From Cytidiella melzeri (taxonomy: Eukaryota; Basidiomycota; Agaricomycetes; Polyporales; Irpicaceae): a stretch of 64,000 nucleotides of DNA. Positions 12,354 through 24,563 of this stretch are shown piece after piece; the stretch's first letter is position 1; every line of letters begins with the position of its first letter. The stretch is from the NCBI GenBank assembly GCA_022592445.1, contig JABYQR010000123.1:50659-114658 (forward strand), read 5' to 3'. A program made the position numbers and the translations under genes. The notes beneath the pieces were generated by a model. The model did not search any database and was not told the origin of the DNA. It worked only from the letters and a program-made list of their open reading frames with translations.

Positions 12354-13125
12354 ATGTCGGAGCCCCAGGCAAATCAGGTTCACTTTGACCTCGCCCCCTA
12401 CGTTCGAAAAATACAAAGCACCAGCCAGCCTCCAGTTGGTGATTCACTTGTGCTTCTCGTGATGACTTCTCGCACGGTAAACCAGTTGGTAGGTTCGCTT
12501 GAACACTTACGCAAAAAATTATGTCTAACCTGTAGCTTAGACATTAACCTTCAACGAGCCAGTAACGGTAGCCAATAGCTCGACTCACATACAACCTGCT
12601 ATTGCAATAGAGACCACCAGCTCTGATGTGGGCGCGACTGTGCAAGGCACTGAGAATGTGGTCCCACCGGACGTTGTGGCAAACGGTGGTCAGGCTACCA
12701 GCCGACCTGCAGAAATAGAGGTTCAGGCCGTCCCAGGTAAGCTTACTAATTCTATATGGCAGGGTAGCTGAGAAAGACTGACCAATGACCTTCCTCTTGC
12801 AGTGCACCACTTGTCAACTTGTCCATCTCCGAGCCGCATCCCGCCACGTAAAAAGCTTGTCCGTCGACTTCCTCCAGGTTGGACACGTCCGCCATCCCCA
12901 ACTCCCCCACCTCGTACTAAGCCACTGGTCCGACGATTTAATCGAGATTGTATTGATACGAAGAACGAGGGGAGTCATGGAACATCAGCACTCACAACCC
13001 TGAGCTTGCCAGTAGAGCTAGGAGATGAGCGAGTGCAAAGGAGACATTTCAGTGGATTGAGGAGCCCGGAGGTAGTCCCTTCATCTGTCAAAGGAGAGAG
13101 TGACGAGGAGAAGTTCTTTGAGTAG
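12354..13125 (+). CDS. Small orphan protein, function unknown
   Basis: Three exons (12354-12488, 12541-12736, 12803-13125) join without stops to a 217-residue protein starting MSEPQANQVHFDLAPYVRKI. The N-terminal part is hydrophobic and beta-like (SLVLLVMTSRTVNQL then TLTFNEPVTVANSS). The middle is low complexity, and the C-terminal part is basic and Pro/Arg-rich (PPRKKLVRRLPPGWTRPP) with an acidic end. I recognise no family. It lies directly before the palindrome and the Plavaka relic, so it may be a first open frame of a mobile element or a captured fragment. The three-exon reading with consistent phases argues for a real gene, but there is no similarity support. Confidence 0.4.
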
Positions 13126-13252
13126 ACAACACTTGCCAATCAATTGTGCGAGGATAATCGCGACACCAGCAAGGAAGCGTGAGGCACGGACGACATGAGG
13201 GTAGTGACTCTGATGATGCAACGAGGGTTTGAGACCCTGGCCAGGACCTATG

Positions 13253-13836
13253 TGCAGCATAGCAAAGAAACATGAGAAGAGTAATATATACTAGTTGGTG
13301 AGACCTACTCTCGCAGCAGATTCTCCGCTGCAAGAGGGTTGGAAAGCGACCGTTGAGTGGTTGATGAGAGTGAAGATGAGGCCCCAAGGTTGAAGGTGAA
13401 GTGTCACTCGACGTGGCGAATATATTCACCGACGAGAGGAGCAAATACAAAGATAGTGGAAGTAGTGGTGGTGTGGTGGTGGGGGGGGGGGGCACAGTGG
13501 TTGGACACGGACTCAGATGGTGTACGCAGCACGAGCGCCTAGATTATTGATTTTTGAGGAAGTCCGAGTCTTCTCCGAGTCAAGTTACTGTGCAACAACC
13601 ACTACTACCCTCAACCTAACCACCACGGCCACCACTCTCCCCTATCTTCTTATTTGCTCCTCTCGTTGGTGAATCTATTCGCCACGTCGAGCAACACTTC
13701 ACCTTCAACCTTGGGGCCTCATCACTCCAACACTCAACGGTCGCTTCCAACCCTCTTGCAGCGGAGAATCTGCTGCGAGAGTATGTCTCACCGACTACTA
13801 TATATTACTCTTCTCATGTTTCTTTGCTATGCTGCA
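13253..13836. repeat. Long near-palindrome (inverted repeat, foldback/MITE-like)
   Basis: The reverse complement of about 13253-13480 matches about 13619-13836 closely; I estimate about 90 per cent identity. Examples are GCAGCGGAGAATCTGCTGCG and ACTCTTCTCATGTTTCTTTG, present in both arms in opposite orientation. Weaker pairing continues inward (GCACAGT against ACTGTGC) toward a centre near 13545. The inner left arm contains a G-run beginning near 13481. Arm divergence argues against a simple assembly foldback. The structure lies immediately before the Plavaka pseudogene. Confidence 0.8.
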
Positions 13837-14263
13837 TGTCCAGCCAAGGGGTTTTCATCTGAAAGGGCCTTCGAATCCACCAGAAGTCGTGTAAGCATGC
13901 GCAACAGGGGTTTGCTCACGCTTTGCAGCCTCAAAACGAAGCTAGCTACAAATGCGGAAGAAGCTGCACATAAGCTTCGATTATACCAAGAGCAAGAAGC
14001 GGAACGCTCAAGACTACGTGAACGTGAGGCCAATCAACGTTTCAACCTGACAACGGTGCGGAGGTCAGTCTGACATGCTTATCTGTCAATCGCCGCATTT
14101 CTGAGCATAATGTAGTTTTTCACGGCCAAGGGTGGAGCTGGCAGCTTCTACAGGGCGTGTACCACAAATCCGCAGAGTCCCAAGGCCCTAAGGGATTTTC
14201 TGCCACACGGCCTATCCAAGTTGTCGCAGCCACTGCGCGCCCTGGCTTCTGTAGTGCCACCGC

Positions 14264-17200
14264 ATGCTACCAGCAGCAGAATTGAGGATGGGACTCCAGA
14301 GACAGCACCTACCATTGACAAGCCCACACCACCCCATCCGTGACCCCCTCGCTCTACACAAACACCTCTTCGAACGGATTTGGTCTTTTTGCTCGTACAT
14401 CACCACTCCATCAAGAGATCCAGAGGCAGAGCTGTCATTGGAGGATGTCAGTGACGCGCCTACTTTCTCGATCGCTCGTCAGAAACCAAGACCTTGGTGG
14501 ACTGTCTTTGGACGTGCATCCGTACGGCAGGTGTCTCAAGATTTCTTCACCCCCTTTCTCAATGCTTCGACATTTCGCTTGATGTCCTGGTTTTACTCTG
14601 GATCAAATACGAAGTCGCTTGCCGAACTGGACCGTCTAGTAACGGAAGTCTTGTTGGCCGAAGACTTCTCAACAGAGGACTTGCGAGGTTTTTCTTCCAG
14701 TCGCGAGGTGCAGCGTGTCGATGAATGGGAGGAAGAGGCCTCTGAAAGTCCGTTTCAGGCCAAGGATGGCTGGCATGAGTCGTCAGTGCATATCCGTGTA
14801 CCCAGTGAGGATTCGTCTCTCTCCAAACCAGAGGATCAGACGCCGCAGTTTGAAGTTCCTCGCGTCTTCCACCGTTCCCTCACCGAGGTCATTCGTGCCA
14901 CCTTCGAAAGCACTGCAGCACTGTCATATCACCTTGTACCATTCAAACTCTACGCAGAGCCATCACATTCCTTACTTCCTCATCTGCCACTCCGGATCCC
15001 GAGCGTGTTTATACCAAACTATACAATTCAGATGCAATGAACACAGAGTACGAGCGCATAAATGCCAAGTTCTCAACTCCCACTGATCCTTGCCAGAGAG
15101 TGGGAATCCTGAATGCACCTTTGAGAATGTCATCGCGGCCATGATGTTTTGGTCAGACTCGACCCATTTGGCATGTTTGGCAGTGCTTCACTATGGCCGC
15201 TGTATCTATTCTTTGGCAATGTGTCAAAGTACACTCGTGCGAAGCCGTCGGAATTCTCTGCACACCACATAGCATATCTTCCCTCTGTGAGTACAGTTAT
15301 ATGCTTTTTGGTGCCGCTTGAGAGTACTCACAATACGTGTGGTTGCGTTACAGCTACCAGACAACTTCCAGGACTGGTACCGACAAACCTACAACTTTGC
15401 TCCTCTGCCGAGGTTCTAACTCACTGCAAGCGCGAGCTCATGCATGGCATATGGCATCTCTTATTAGACCAGGACTTCCTGAACACTTATGAACATGGCT
15501 TGCTTATTCGCTTTGCAGATGGTATCACAAGGCGAGTTTTCCCTTGAATCTTCACATACTCTGCCGACTATCCAGAGAAGTAAGTGACTTCTCCATATAA
15601 GTATCTAATTGTTCATTCATGGTCTCCTATGTAGGATTCTGCTCGCTACGTTGAAGTTTCTTGCCAAGATGCCATGCCCACGATGCTTATCATTAAAAAG
15701 CGAGATTTCTGGTCTTGGCACTAAGCTCGATACACGTAGACGGGCCAAACTGCGCGTTGATGATGAGCCAAGGCAATCAGCACTCGAACGCTGTTGTGAG
15801 TGGATCTACTCAAAGGGCATGAAGCTTCGGAGCAAAGCTATAGAGAATTGGATGGGACCGATGTCCTGGTACCTACCAGAGTGAGTACTCAGCCAATGTG
15901 GGTCATTGACCGTTGTTATTGAACGCTTCACATGAAGAACGCCTTCTCTGAGAAACTACGCAAGTTTGGCAACAACTTCTACGACCTCTTTGTTCCTGAT
16001 TTACTCCATGAGTTTGAGCTTGGCGTTTGGAAGGCTACGTTTAGCCACACCCTTAGAATTCTGTTTGCCGCCGGAGGGGACCGCATTCAGCAGCTCAACG
16101 AGCGTTTTCGGCAAGTTCCAACCTTTGGTCGAGACACAATCCGTCGCTTTACCAAGAACACCGCCGATATGAAGAAACTAGCTGCGCGCGACTTCGAGGA
16201 CATTCTCCAATGCTGCATTCCAGTCTTTGAAGGATTATTAGATGAACCATTCAACGCTATCCTTCTGGACCTTCTATGGACGCTTGCTGTCTGGCACGCA
16301 CTGGCTAAGCTCCGAATGCAGACATCCTCTACATTAGCTCATTTGGACAATGCAACTACGGCTTTAGGTAAAAGGCTACGTCTATTCAAGGACAAGGTAT
16401 GTGATCACTTCGCTACTCGAGAGCTACCGCGCGAAAGCGCAGCTCGAGGTCGTAGAACTGCAGCGCTTGCAGCCAAAGGTCAAATGGGCAGTGGTCGAGG
16501 CACTGTCAAGGGGAATAGAGGTAGGGGTAGAGCACGAGGTGCTGGAAGAGGTCGTGGTGGAGGATCTGCAATCAGCAGTGCAAATTCGAGCGCTGCCACT
16601 GCAGTTGATACGTCGAGCGACATTGCGGACGTGGCAACTATTCTCAGCGGCCAGCACCTCAAGACCTTCAACCTCAGCACGTACAAGCTGCACGCACTCG
16701 GTGACTATGTCTCTTCGATCAAGCAGTTTGGCCCATCAGATAATACCAGCACACAAACAGTACGCAAATCCTGACTTTCTAGTGAGGCACCGCTATCATT
16801 AATTTTGTTCTCTCTAGGGCGAATTGGAGCATCGGCGGGTCAAACGTTCTATGCTCGCACAAACAAATGGAATTTTGTGCGCCAGATCACCAAACATCAG
16901 CGCCGTGAAGAACTCCTGCGCCGATTGACCAAAAAAGCCAAGTCCTCTCTGGACAGTAGTGCTCAGGCCATACTATCCGTACCATTGATGACAAAACAGA
17001 AACGCAGCTTGCAGGGTGAGGACGCTATCAGTCTTACATTCGACGCTTAGGATCCTCTCACTTCCACACCACCAAATTGCCATCACCAAATTTCTGAGTC
17101 TAACCGTTATCCTGTGAATCTCGCTGCATGGCTTGCAGAGAATGAAGGTGACCAAGCGTTGCAGGTGAGTTGATCATGCTTTCCATCAGAGAAGAAATAA

Positions 17201-18003
17201 CCTTAGGCATATTCAGGACTTCCTCCCGCGTCTCAAGGACCACGTACTTGCCCGATTGTCTGGTCACAATGACTACGGCGATCTATCATTTTCAGACGAA
17301 GATCGGCGTGCAATAACTTTTAGCAACAACCGGATCTATCGTCACAAGGTCATGCAAGTCAACTACACTACGTACAATATGCGTAGAGGGCAAGATTCTC
17401 TGAATCCACGCACTCAGGCCGACATCATGCTGTATGCTCATGAAGACGAGCCTCGCACCGTCAACTCTCATCTGTATTGGTACGCTCGCATCATAGGTAT
17501 TTTTCACGTCTATGTGGTTTGCAACGGCAATATGCTGGGCCAGCAGAGAATTGATTTTCTCTGGGTTCGATGGCTCGGGCGAGACTTCGCACACGTCAGG
17601 CTTCAAGTCGCGCCGTTTACCCAGAGTTGGCTTTGTGGACTCAGCTGATGTGGACGGTTTGGATTTTTGGACCCTCAAGACGTCTTACGCGCTGTCCATA
17701 TCATTCCTGCATTTGCACATGGTCGAACAAGTGACCTATTGCCTCCGTCTATTGCGCGACACCCCGCTGAAGACAACGAAGACTGGCAATATACTATATC
17801 AACATGTGAGTACTCAGTCGTCCTGAATACTGTTGAGGTAACCTAGACTGTGATAGTTTTGTCGACCGGGACATGTTCATGCGGTTTCTTGGCGGTGGCA
17901 TTGGCCATCGTGGGACAAGTGTACAGATCACCGCTGAAAACACTCACCACGACACGCTGACCAAGAAGACACAACGGCTCAGAGTGGCATCGAAGATCAC
18001 ATT
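14264..18003 (+). pseudogene. Decayed Plavaka-type DNA transposase
   Basis: Successive blocks match Plavaka transposases of Agaricomycetes in order: FYSGSNTKSLAELDRLVTE; FENVIAAMMFWSDSTHLA; GSASLWPLYLFFGNVSKYTR; KRELMHGIWHLLLD; YEHGLLIRFADGITRRVFP; FVPDLLHEFELGVWKATF; an Arg/Gly-rich spacer (GRGRARGAGRGRGG); and FVDRDMFMRFLGGGIGHRG at the end. The frame is broken repeatedly. Shifts occur near 14965, 15170, 15410, 16850 and 17680. There is a TGA inside VFP*IFTYSADYPEK at 15544 and a TAG at 17048 inside the block ending NLAAWLAENEGDQAL. It therefore cannot make a full transposase. The RNase H-fold family moves by cut and paste. Terminal repeats were not identified with certainty. Confidence 0.88.
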
Positions 18004-19097
18004 ATAAGACCCTCACCTGAGACAATGATGGAGGTGGACAAGCCAGCAAATGACTTGAGTTGGCACCGGAGGACAAAGATTACGTCGTGGATGAAGCGTG
18101 AAGCCTTTTGATGCAGGTGAAGAAGATTACGGGTACGAGTTGTCGGTGGCATCTGCTGAAGAAGGCAAGGAACTGGACGACAGGCGGACGTGGATGACCT
18201 CGATATTATGTATGTACTCGGCGCTGAAGACGGCGAGGACACTACTGGTTACACAATGATCTTGAGGCCATGGAAGGGTTCGCGCCATTCTGATTTGTTG
18301 GTCAGTATTAATGTGATTGCTTGACAATCACTGATGCTCATACTACCTGTTGGTACACAGTAGCTGGAGATCTTGGTGGTTCATTCGGTGGCCCACAAGT
18401 TTTTACGTTGAGCAGGCGCCTCGACACTCTTGCTGTTCCTGAGGTGTTTTGTAGCTTGCAACGGTTTGTTAAGGACAGAAATATCTTCCACTTGTATGCA
18501 ATTCATCAATCATTCTTTTCCCCAGTTGTTTCTGTATGTTGCTGTCAGTGTCGCCACATACTGAAAAATTAAACATATTCATGCACAGCGCCTGGGTAAC
18601 TTTGATCAGAGCGCGACTGTGACAATATAGCTCATGGCCACATTATGAGCTCAAAACAAGCCGTGAAGGTCCTCATTATAGCGAATAGCTTGAGCGAATA
18701 CCGACTGTTGGTTTCCTATGCTTGATTCTGCTTAGTGATTTATGCCTGCTTGTATAGGGAGACCAGGTGTTAAGTCACGCTCACGGGGCTCGAGCAACGT
18801 ATACTGTCACATCACATCACACCGCGTACTCTCACTGAACGTCCTGCACCAGTGCCAGTGTCCCTTTGATTCACGCAGGTATGTTTGGGCTACATTATAT
18901 AACAATGCCATCTGGAACCTGACAGGTTGGTTCTGGTGGAAGGCGCACCTATCAGGTGAGATTCAGGCATTTGCAGGCCAACCTGTGCCTGGCAGGTGAC
19001 AGACCGGTAAACCCCACCAGCGCAGGTCCAACTCGGACACTTTTGCTGATGGTCGATGCATTCGTCGCGCATTGGTAGTACTCTGCTGCGATCTCAC
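18004..19097. other. Degenerate Plavaka tail, then promoter region with CAGGT motifs
   Basis: To about 18260 there are acidic, frame-broken remnants (EEDYGYELSVASAEEGKELDD) that look like the C-terminal tail of the Plavaka protein. From about 18910 to 19030 the sequence is rich in ACCTG/CAGGT, including an ACCTGaCAGGT palindrome near 18918. No other gene is recognised. An out-of-frame ATG at 19098 just precedes the next gene's start. Confidence 0.45.
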
Positions 19098-19104
19098 ATG
19101 AAGC

Positions 19105-20314
19105 ATGTCCACCGATACCGCAGAGACACCCCGTCCTCAGGTGCTGTATCTTGGACCCTTGGGCACCTACACTCATCAGGTTCGTTCCGACCTTGGCTGA
19201 TATATTTTCATACAAAAGTGTCATGCATTACAGGTTGCACACGACAACCTGGGCGATAACGTTACCTACGCTTCACGCGATACCATTCGAGGTTCGTTAT
19301 TATTTTCATGCTTTTCTTCACAACACACTCATTTAGCGCTGCACAAAGATGTCTGCGAGGCCATCTCGCCAGAATTTCCGTTCGGCGTAGTGCCGCAAGA
19401 GAACAGCACTTTCGGCTCTGTCGTCGACACGTATGACTGGCTACGTTCTACAAAGGCAGGTGCTGACGTATTCATCCGAGGAGAAGCAACTCTCGCAGTT
19501 CAGCACTGTCTCGTCGGCCGCAAAGGCCTCGACAAAGAGAAAATCACGAGAATACTCAGTCATGAGCAGGTATGCCTTATTCATTACCGTTATGGAAGAC
19601 GTCATATTCACCTTGAAATACAGGCCCTAGGCCAGTGCAGAGACTACATATTTGCAAACTTTCCCAACGCAATCTTGAAGAAAGTGTCTTCCACTGCAGC
19701 CGCCGCTCAGGCGCTTTCAGAAGAGGATTCTGCGGACTTGCAGAGCGCAGCGATATGCTCTGCACATTGTGCCACTTTCTTCGACGACCTCGAGGTCCTT
19801 CAGAGCAGTATTCAAGACAAACAAGGTCATCTTTGTCCCATACGCGCACAGCGTGAGAAGCACTGACCTCATTGTAGATAACTTTACCAGGTTCTTCGTT
19901 CTCTCACACAGCCTGGGAGCTACACCACCCTTACTGGACACAAGACCGAGGCTGTTACGTGCGCTGGTCAGGATAGCTATGGTTGTGTCTCAACGTTCGA
20001 ATTCAGATGAGGAAGAATCTAGTGTAACAGAAATTCCACCCCCCGCTCCCAATTTCCACAGCCGACCTCTCCTTCTGATCATGAGCACACTGCTCACCAC
20101 CTTTGGCATACCGATAACTCGTGTCGACAGACGGCCGTCACTCAGTGACATTCCATTCGAAGATGTGTACTTCATAGAGCTAGAAGAACTCGGGCCGTCT
20201 CTTGAAATACCTCCGCGCCCGGAGAGAATCAATTCGTGGATTAAGAGGGTGGGTGCAGGAGTAAACCGGGTGAAAGCGGTTGGGTGTGATGCAACAATTC
20301 TGGGTGTATGGTGA
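19105..20314 (+). CDS. PHA2: Prephenate dehydratase (phenylalanine biosynthesis)
   Basis: The enzyme converts prephenate to phenylpyruvate in the shikimate-derived phenylalanine pathway. Five exons (19105-19179, 19234-19291, 19337-19569, 19624-19825, 19878-20314) give 334 residues. Catalytic-domain motifs are LGPLGTYTHQVAHD at the N-terminus, VPQENSTFGSVVDTYD, RGEATLAVQHCLVGRKG, ILSHEQALGQC, PSTAAAA-like SSTAAAAQAL, AAICSAHCATFF and the active-site TRF in DNFTRFFVL. The C-terminal ACT-like regulatory part includes LLTTFGIPITRVDRRPS and FEDVYFIELEE, so feedback control by phenylalanine is plausible. The ATG at 19105 rather than the out-of-frame one at 19098 opens the family N-terminus. Confidence 0.95.
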
Positions 20315-20492
20315 TTGCAGTCGGTAAGATACCTTGTATGCAACTGCAGTGAATCAACGCCTGACCGAAAGTGACAGAAGCCATAGCTAGAGGCTAGATA
20401 GTATGAATGAGATAGGTATAACGTAGCGATAGCGTTCAAGACGCTCGCTGAGAAATCTAGACATGTCTGAGGCACAATAGGGGCCACGGCCG

Positions 20493-22684
20493 TCATGTAC
20501 TATCCTGAATATGCCGTAGTAGTGTGAGGGCAGCCTCTGAACGAGGCACGATAGAGCACTGGAATGGCTTTGGTCCACTACGAGGTATAGATTAGCGGAC
20601 TTACACCGAGATGACTTGTAGCAACTAACCTGAGCAATCGCGGCGTGTACTCAATGTCGGGCTCAATCGGTTTGCCATTCGAATCGGTGGGTTTTGTGAT
20701 CGTGTATGTGGCCATGACAGTTGCTACCGTGAGCCATATAGTTTCCACCGCTAACCACTTTCCGGGGCACACTCTAAGATCGACGAATTGACATGGATAT
20801 TCTGCGTAGGCAAGATAAAGCACTCATTCTCACCTCCTACCAAATCCAAACGCCGCTGACGGTTCCTCGTTGATGCCCAGCGTCCGATTACGCTCCTTGT
20901 CAACGAACCGTTCTGGATCAAACCGAAAGGGGTCCGGATATGTCCGCTCGTCGTGAAGGATAGCCCTGAGTTCCGCTTGAGCTCCTTGCATGACAGCTCA
21001 ATAGAGTGGCATAACCTTACCAGACATTCGGTAACACCGTTGTACCACTGGGAATGCGATACCCTTTGTACTCGTCGTCTTCAGTCACTTTGCGCGCTAT
21101 GCCCAAAGGTGTGACTATACAACGGTACATTTAGTAGCCTTCTGACATGTGGAAAAGGCGCCAAAAGGGCTTACCGGGATTCCAGCGCAAACATTCCCAT
21201 ACTATCGCATCGATGTAAGGTAGATCCTGACGGTCGTCCAATGTAGGCAACCTGCCACCACCTATTACGTGGTCTATCTCAGCTTGAGCTTTGTCCTGAA
21301 CCTCTGGATATACCATGACGGCAAGGAAGAAGGAGAGTATGGCGCTGACAGTCTTCCGTACAAGGATCCAACATTAAGGTTATTAAGTTTAACCTTCCGC
21401 CACGCCAACAAAAGGGTGCTTACCGTGTCAGCTCCAGCTACTGCTCGTGTTAGCACCCTATCCTAATGCAGTAAGGATCGTCGTAGAACACTGACCCGCA
21501 AAAGCAATAGCAGCGACATTCTTTATCAGCTCCTCTTCCCGCGGGTCGACCTCGGTCCCACCCAATTGTTCGAGCTGTGTGGCAGCAAAACAGGGCGTAG
21601 CTACACCCTCAGCCTATAGTAAGACGTGATTGTCCACGTAAGGCTTTGCAATCTCCAATAAAAATTGGGAACTAACAATGCGCTTCTTCACCATGTCAAA
21701 GGGCTGGTTCAGCATGGCTCTGACTGTTTGTCGCCACTTCAAAGCCTGTCGCTTAAAATGAGCTCCAGGTGCCCATGTGGGCACATATTTCACTGCGAAA
21801 GGCCATGAATAAACTAATTGCGGGTGTGCGGGAGAAAGAGCTACGTACAGGCGCTGATGTAGTCCACAAGGTATGTGCCAAATATTCCTGCTCTTGCTAG
21901 GTAGGATAACGCTTCGTCTGCGATACTCACGTACTCATCGCCTTCGGGTGCAACTTGATGGCCGTACGACAGCATCATTACTATGGCTGCAGCGCTCCTG
22001 CGTGTATCATTTTCAGACGATGTTGGGTTAAGGACTTGAATATGCACGTACCTCCGCACATGATGGAACATCTTCTCCGGAGTGACGAGTAAGTTGAGCA
22101 GCAGTACGTCGACTTCATGTGATATCGCGGGCCTGACGGCGAGGTTGCTCGGGTTATAGTACTGCAGGAACAATGTTCTGTGTCTGTTCCATCGAGCTCC
22201 GTAAGGCATGGTGGAGAAAAGCCAGTCGAAGCCGACTCTAAAAAGGATGTCAGCGCTGCTAGGGTTCGAGATGATATAGGCGACTAACAATTCGGTGATC
22301 ATTGGTCTGACTGGTCTGGAGGAGTATAAAGCTCCGCGCTTTTCAAACAAGTCGTCGACAGCCTCTGCCGTGTTCAGCACAAGCAGAGGATTACCAAAGA
22401 TGTGGATGTAAATAATATCACCTAACCATAGAGGGGATCAGTGAGGGATACTAAAGCAATGCGGCGGTCCTGTACGCACCATACGTCGATTTCCACTTGG
22501 CGTATGTTTTCCATTGGTACTGTTTGGGTAGACTGACGCTGCCGAACCATGAAGCTCTTGGACCTGGAGGTAGCCGTCCGTAACGAGTGTACTTGCATGA
22601 GATGTAGGCCTTGAGGAGGATTACAAGAATGCCGAAGCCAACAGCCGCAGGCGCAACCGTGCGCAGCGGATTCCACACGTCCAT
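20493..22684 (-). CDS. Cytochrome P450 monooxygenase
   Basis: This is a microsomal-type P450. The N-terminus MDVWNPLRTVAPAAVGFGIL contains a membrane anchor followed by the proline hinge RLPPGPRASW. Further landmarks are the I-helix AGADTVS, the K-helix ExxR (IVWECLRWNP), the PERF segment (DPFRFDPERFVDKERNRTLG) and, after splicing, the haem-binding loop FGFGRRVCPGKWLAV with its cysteine ligand. Splicing the last intron gives a typical C-terminus, GPKPFQCSIVPRSEAA, ending at a TGA at 20493. It resembles the large fungal P450 families annotated as O-methylsterigmatocystin oxidoreductase-like, but the substrate cannot be inferred. No terpene or polyketide synthase lies nearby. Confidence 0.92.
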
Positions 22685-23042
22685 GAAGCGTGTGTGCAAG
22701 TGAGCTAGGGCTGAGAACGACGGAGGGAAAATGAAAGGGGAGGGGCCTGGGGGAAGCTACATTGTTAGTCTGGGATGGATAACAACTTATGAAAGGAGCG
22801 ATGTGTTGGCAGTCAGCCGCTGAGAAAGAATTGGTGGGTATACGGGTTGGCCCAAGCGACGCTGTGATTGGCAGATTATATTGTTATTTATTGGCGGTGG
22901 CGATGCATAGGGGGGTGGGAGTGTCGGGTACTCAAGATACACGAGTCAATTCAAAGGCACTATTACGGCTTTAAGCGACAGAGCGCGCGCTGCCGTTTCG
23001 ACGTTCGTTCCACCACCAACCACCTCCACGTCTGCGCTTGCA

Positions 23043-24152
23043 ATGTCAGCTACAGTTGCCAATCCCCTTGCTGGCCCTTCAGCCCTCAAGGACATAGTGC
23101 GCCCGTCTTTCCACCAGAACAACTTTGCTGAGGAGTCATGGGTAAAGAGCGAGCTGGGGATAAAGCTGGACAAGGGTGAGTGCCTCACGGTGATACACCG
23201 CACCATCCCTCTGATTACACTCAAGATGATCAAATATGCCGTTTGTTTCTCACCGCAACTGGCTGCCCGTTGGGTCCACTTCATTGCCCGCTGAGACACA
23301 CGCAGCCCTCAATGCAAAACTTCCAGCCACCAAAGCAATTACCCACACACCCTCGTGAAAGGGAAAGGTTAGCCACCGTCTGCAAGCATTGGCTACGTGG
23401 CTTGTGTAAGAAAGGCGATGCTTGCGAGTTCTTGCATGAGTACAACCTAAGACGTATGCCGGAATGTTGGTGGTACGCAAAGTATGGATATTGTTCTGCG
23501 GGGGACGAGTGTCTCTACGCGCATCCAAAAGAACGTCGCGTAGAATGCCCAGATTACAAAAGGGGTTTCTGTAAGCTCGGTGAGTACGGCTGATGGACCC
23601 TTGTACAATTTCTGTGCTAATCATATTACCTATCGCAAGGTCCGACCTGTCCCCGTAAACATGTACGACGCGTGGCATGCCAGTCGTATCTCACTGGGTT
23701 CTGCCCATCAGGCCCAGACTGTTCTCGCGGCCAGTACGTACTGTCTTCTTTCAGTCCTTGCTACTATTTCTGATGATACATACAGCCCAAAGCCTGATAT
23801 CCCACCGCCCAAAGCCTACGAACCACCCGAACAGCCGTCACAGCGTGACTTGGGGCCTCCACCTCCTGGTTACGGTAGGTACGCAGACTTTGAGCGTGGC
23901 TTTTCTGGCACTGGGCCGCCTGGTGCTGGTGGCACTGCGGGTCCACCTGGCCCACGTCGCAACCTGGAAGATGTTACTTGTTTCAAGGTAAGCCTCAACC
24001 TCGTCATGCGGACCCCCGTTCTACTCTAATCTTGATCCTGACAGTGTGGGGAAAGAGGACATTACGCGAACCATTGTAACAGGAGGAATGTGCCTGGAAA
24101 TCGTGGAGGGCTGGACCGAGCTAGTTTCAAAAGGTATGGCGAGGATCCGTAG
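23043..24152 (+). CDS. YTH1: mRNA 3'-end processing factor Yth1/CPSF30
   Basis: This is the zinc-finger subunit of the cleavage and polyadenylation factor that reads the AAUAAA-type signal. Five CCCH fingers follow one another: CRLFLTATGC...CPLRH, CKHWLRGLCKKGDACEFLH, CWWYAKYGYCSAGDECLYAH, CPDYKRGFCKLGPTCPRKH and CQSYLTGFCPSGPDCSRGH. The last two are completed only after splicing. A Pro/Gly-rich linker leads to a C-terminal CCHC zinc knuckle (CFKCGERGHYANHC), as in animal CPSF30 and unlike budding-yeast Yth1. The start MSATVANPLAGPSALKDIV and stop at 24150-24152 give a compact protein of the usual size. Confidence 0.95.
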
Positions 24153-24433
24153 CGCGCGAAGGCTGAACACTTTGCTTCGCGGTGAACCTGTTCCCAAGGT
24201 CTACGACCACCTTGTCTACGCAGGCTTCTCCGTGACTCGGGCAGTAACTGTGCATCTTTACGAAATAGCTATGTACATAATATTTTAGTACCATCAAGAC
24301 GTTGTCATACTACACGCTTGGACATTAACGTCACGTCAGGTCCGATGTCTAATAGTACCGACCAGTTTACCTGAATTCCTGCTTTTACTGTAGCGCGCAG
24401 AACCAGGATTCAAGTTGCAAGCGCGCGATCATG

Positions 24434-24563
24434 TGTAAGCGATCTGAACTCCGACGTCATAACCGTTACGCCAAAAGGCAGTTTAACTGAGATGTTATTA
24501 TCTCAGTCTTATCGGAGTATATATGCTGTTCCGAGCACTGTGCTAACCCGCGCCAGGGTTACA
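24434..24563. repeat. Left terminal direct repeat of the TRIM-like element
   Basis: This 130 bp repeat reads TGTAAGCGATCTG at its start and ends CGCGCCAGGGTTACA. It contains the internal imperfect hairpin TAACTGAGAT...ATCTCAGT. It is identical to the right copy 311 bp downstream. Confidence 0.85.

Noticed and set aside
13654..14073. Open frame of 139 codons at the right arm of the palindrome, mirrored by one of 135 codons on the left arm
   Set aside because: Their similarity is explained by the inverted repeat itself. The right one may touch the degenerate start of the Plavaka gene but gives no recognisable protein.
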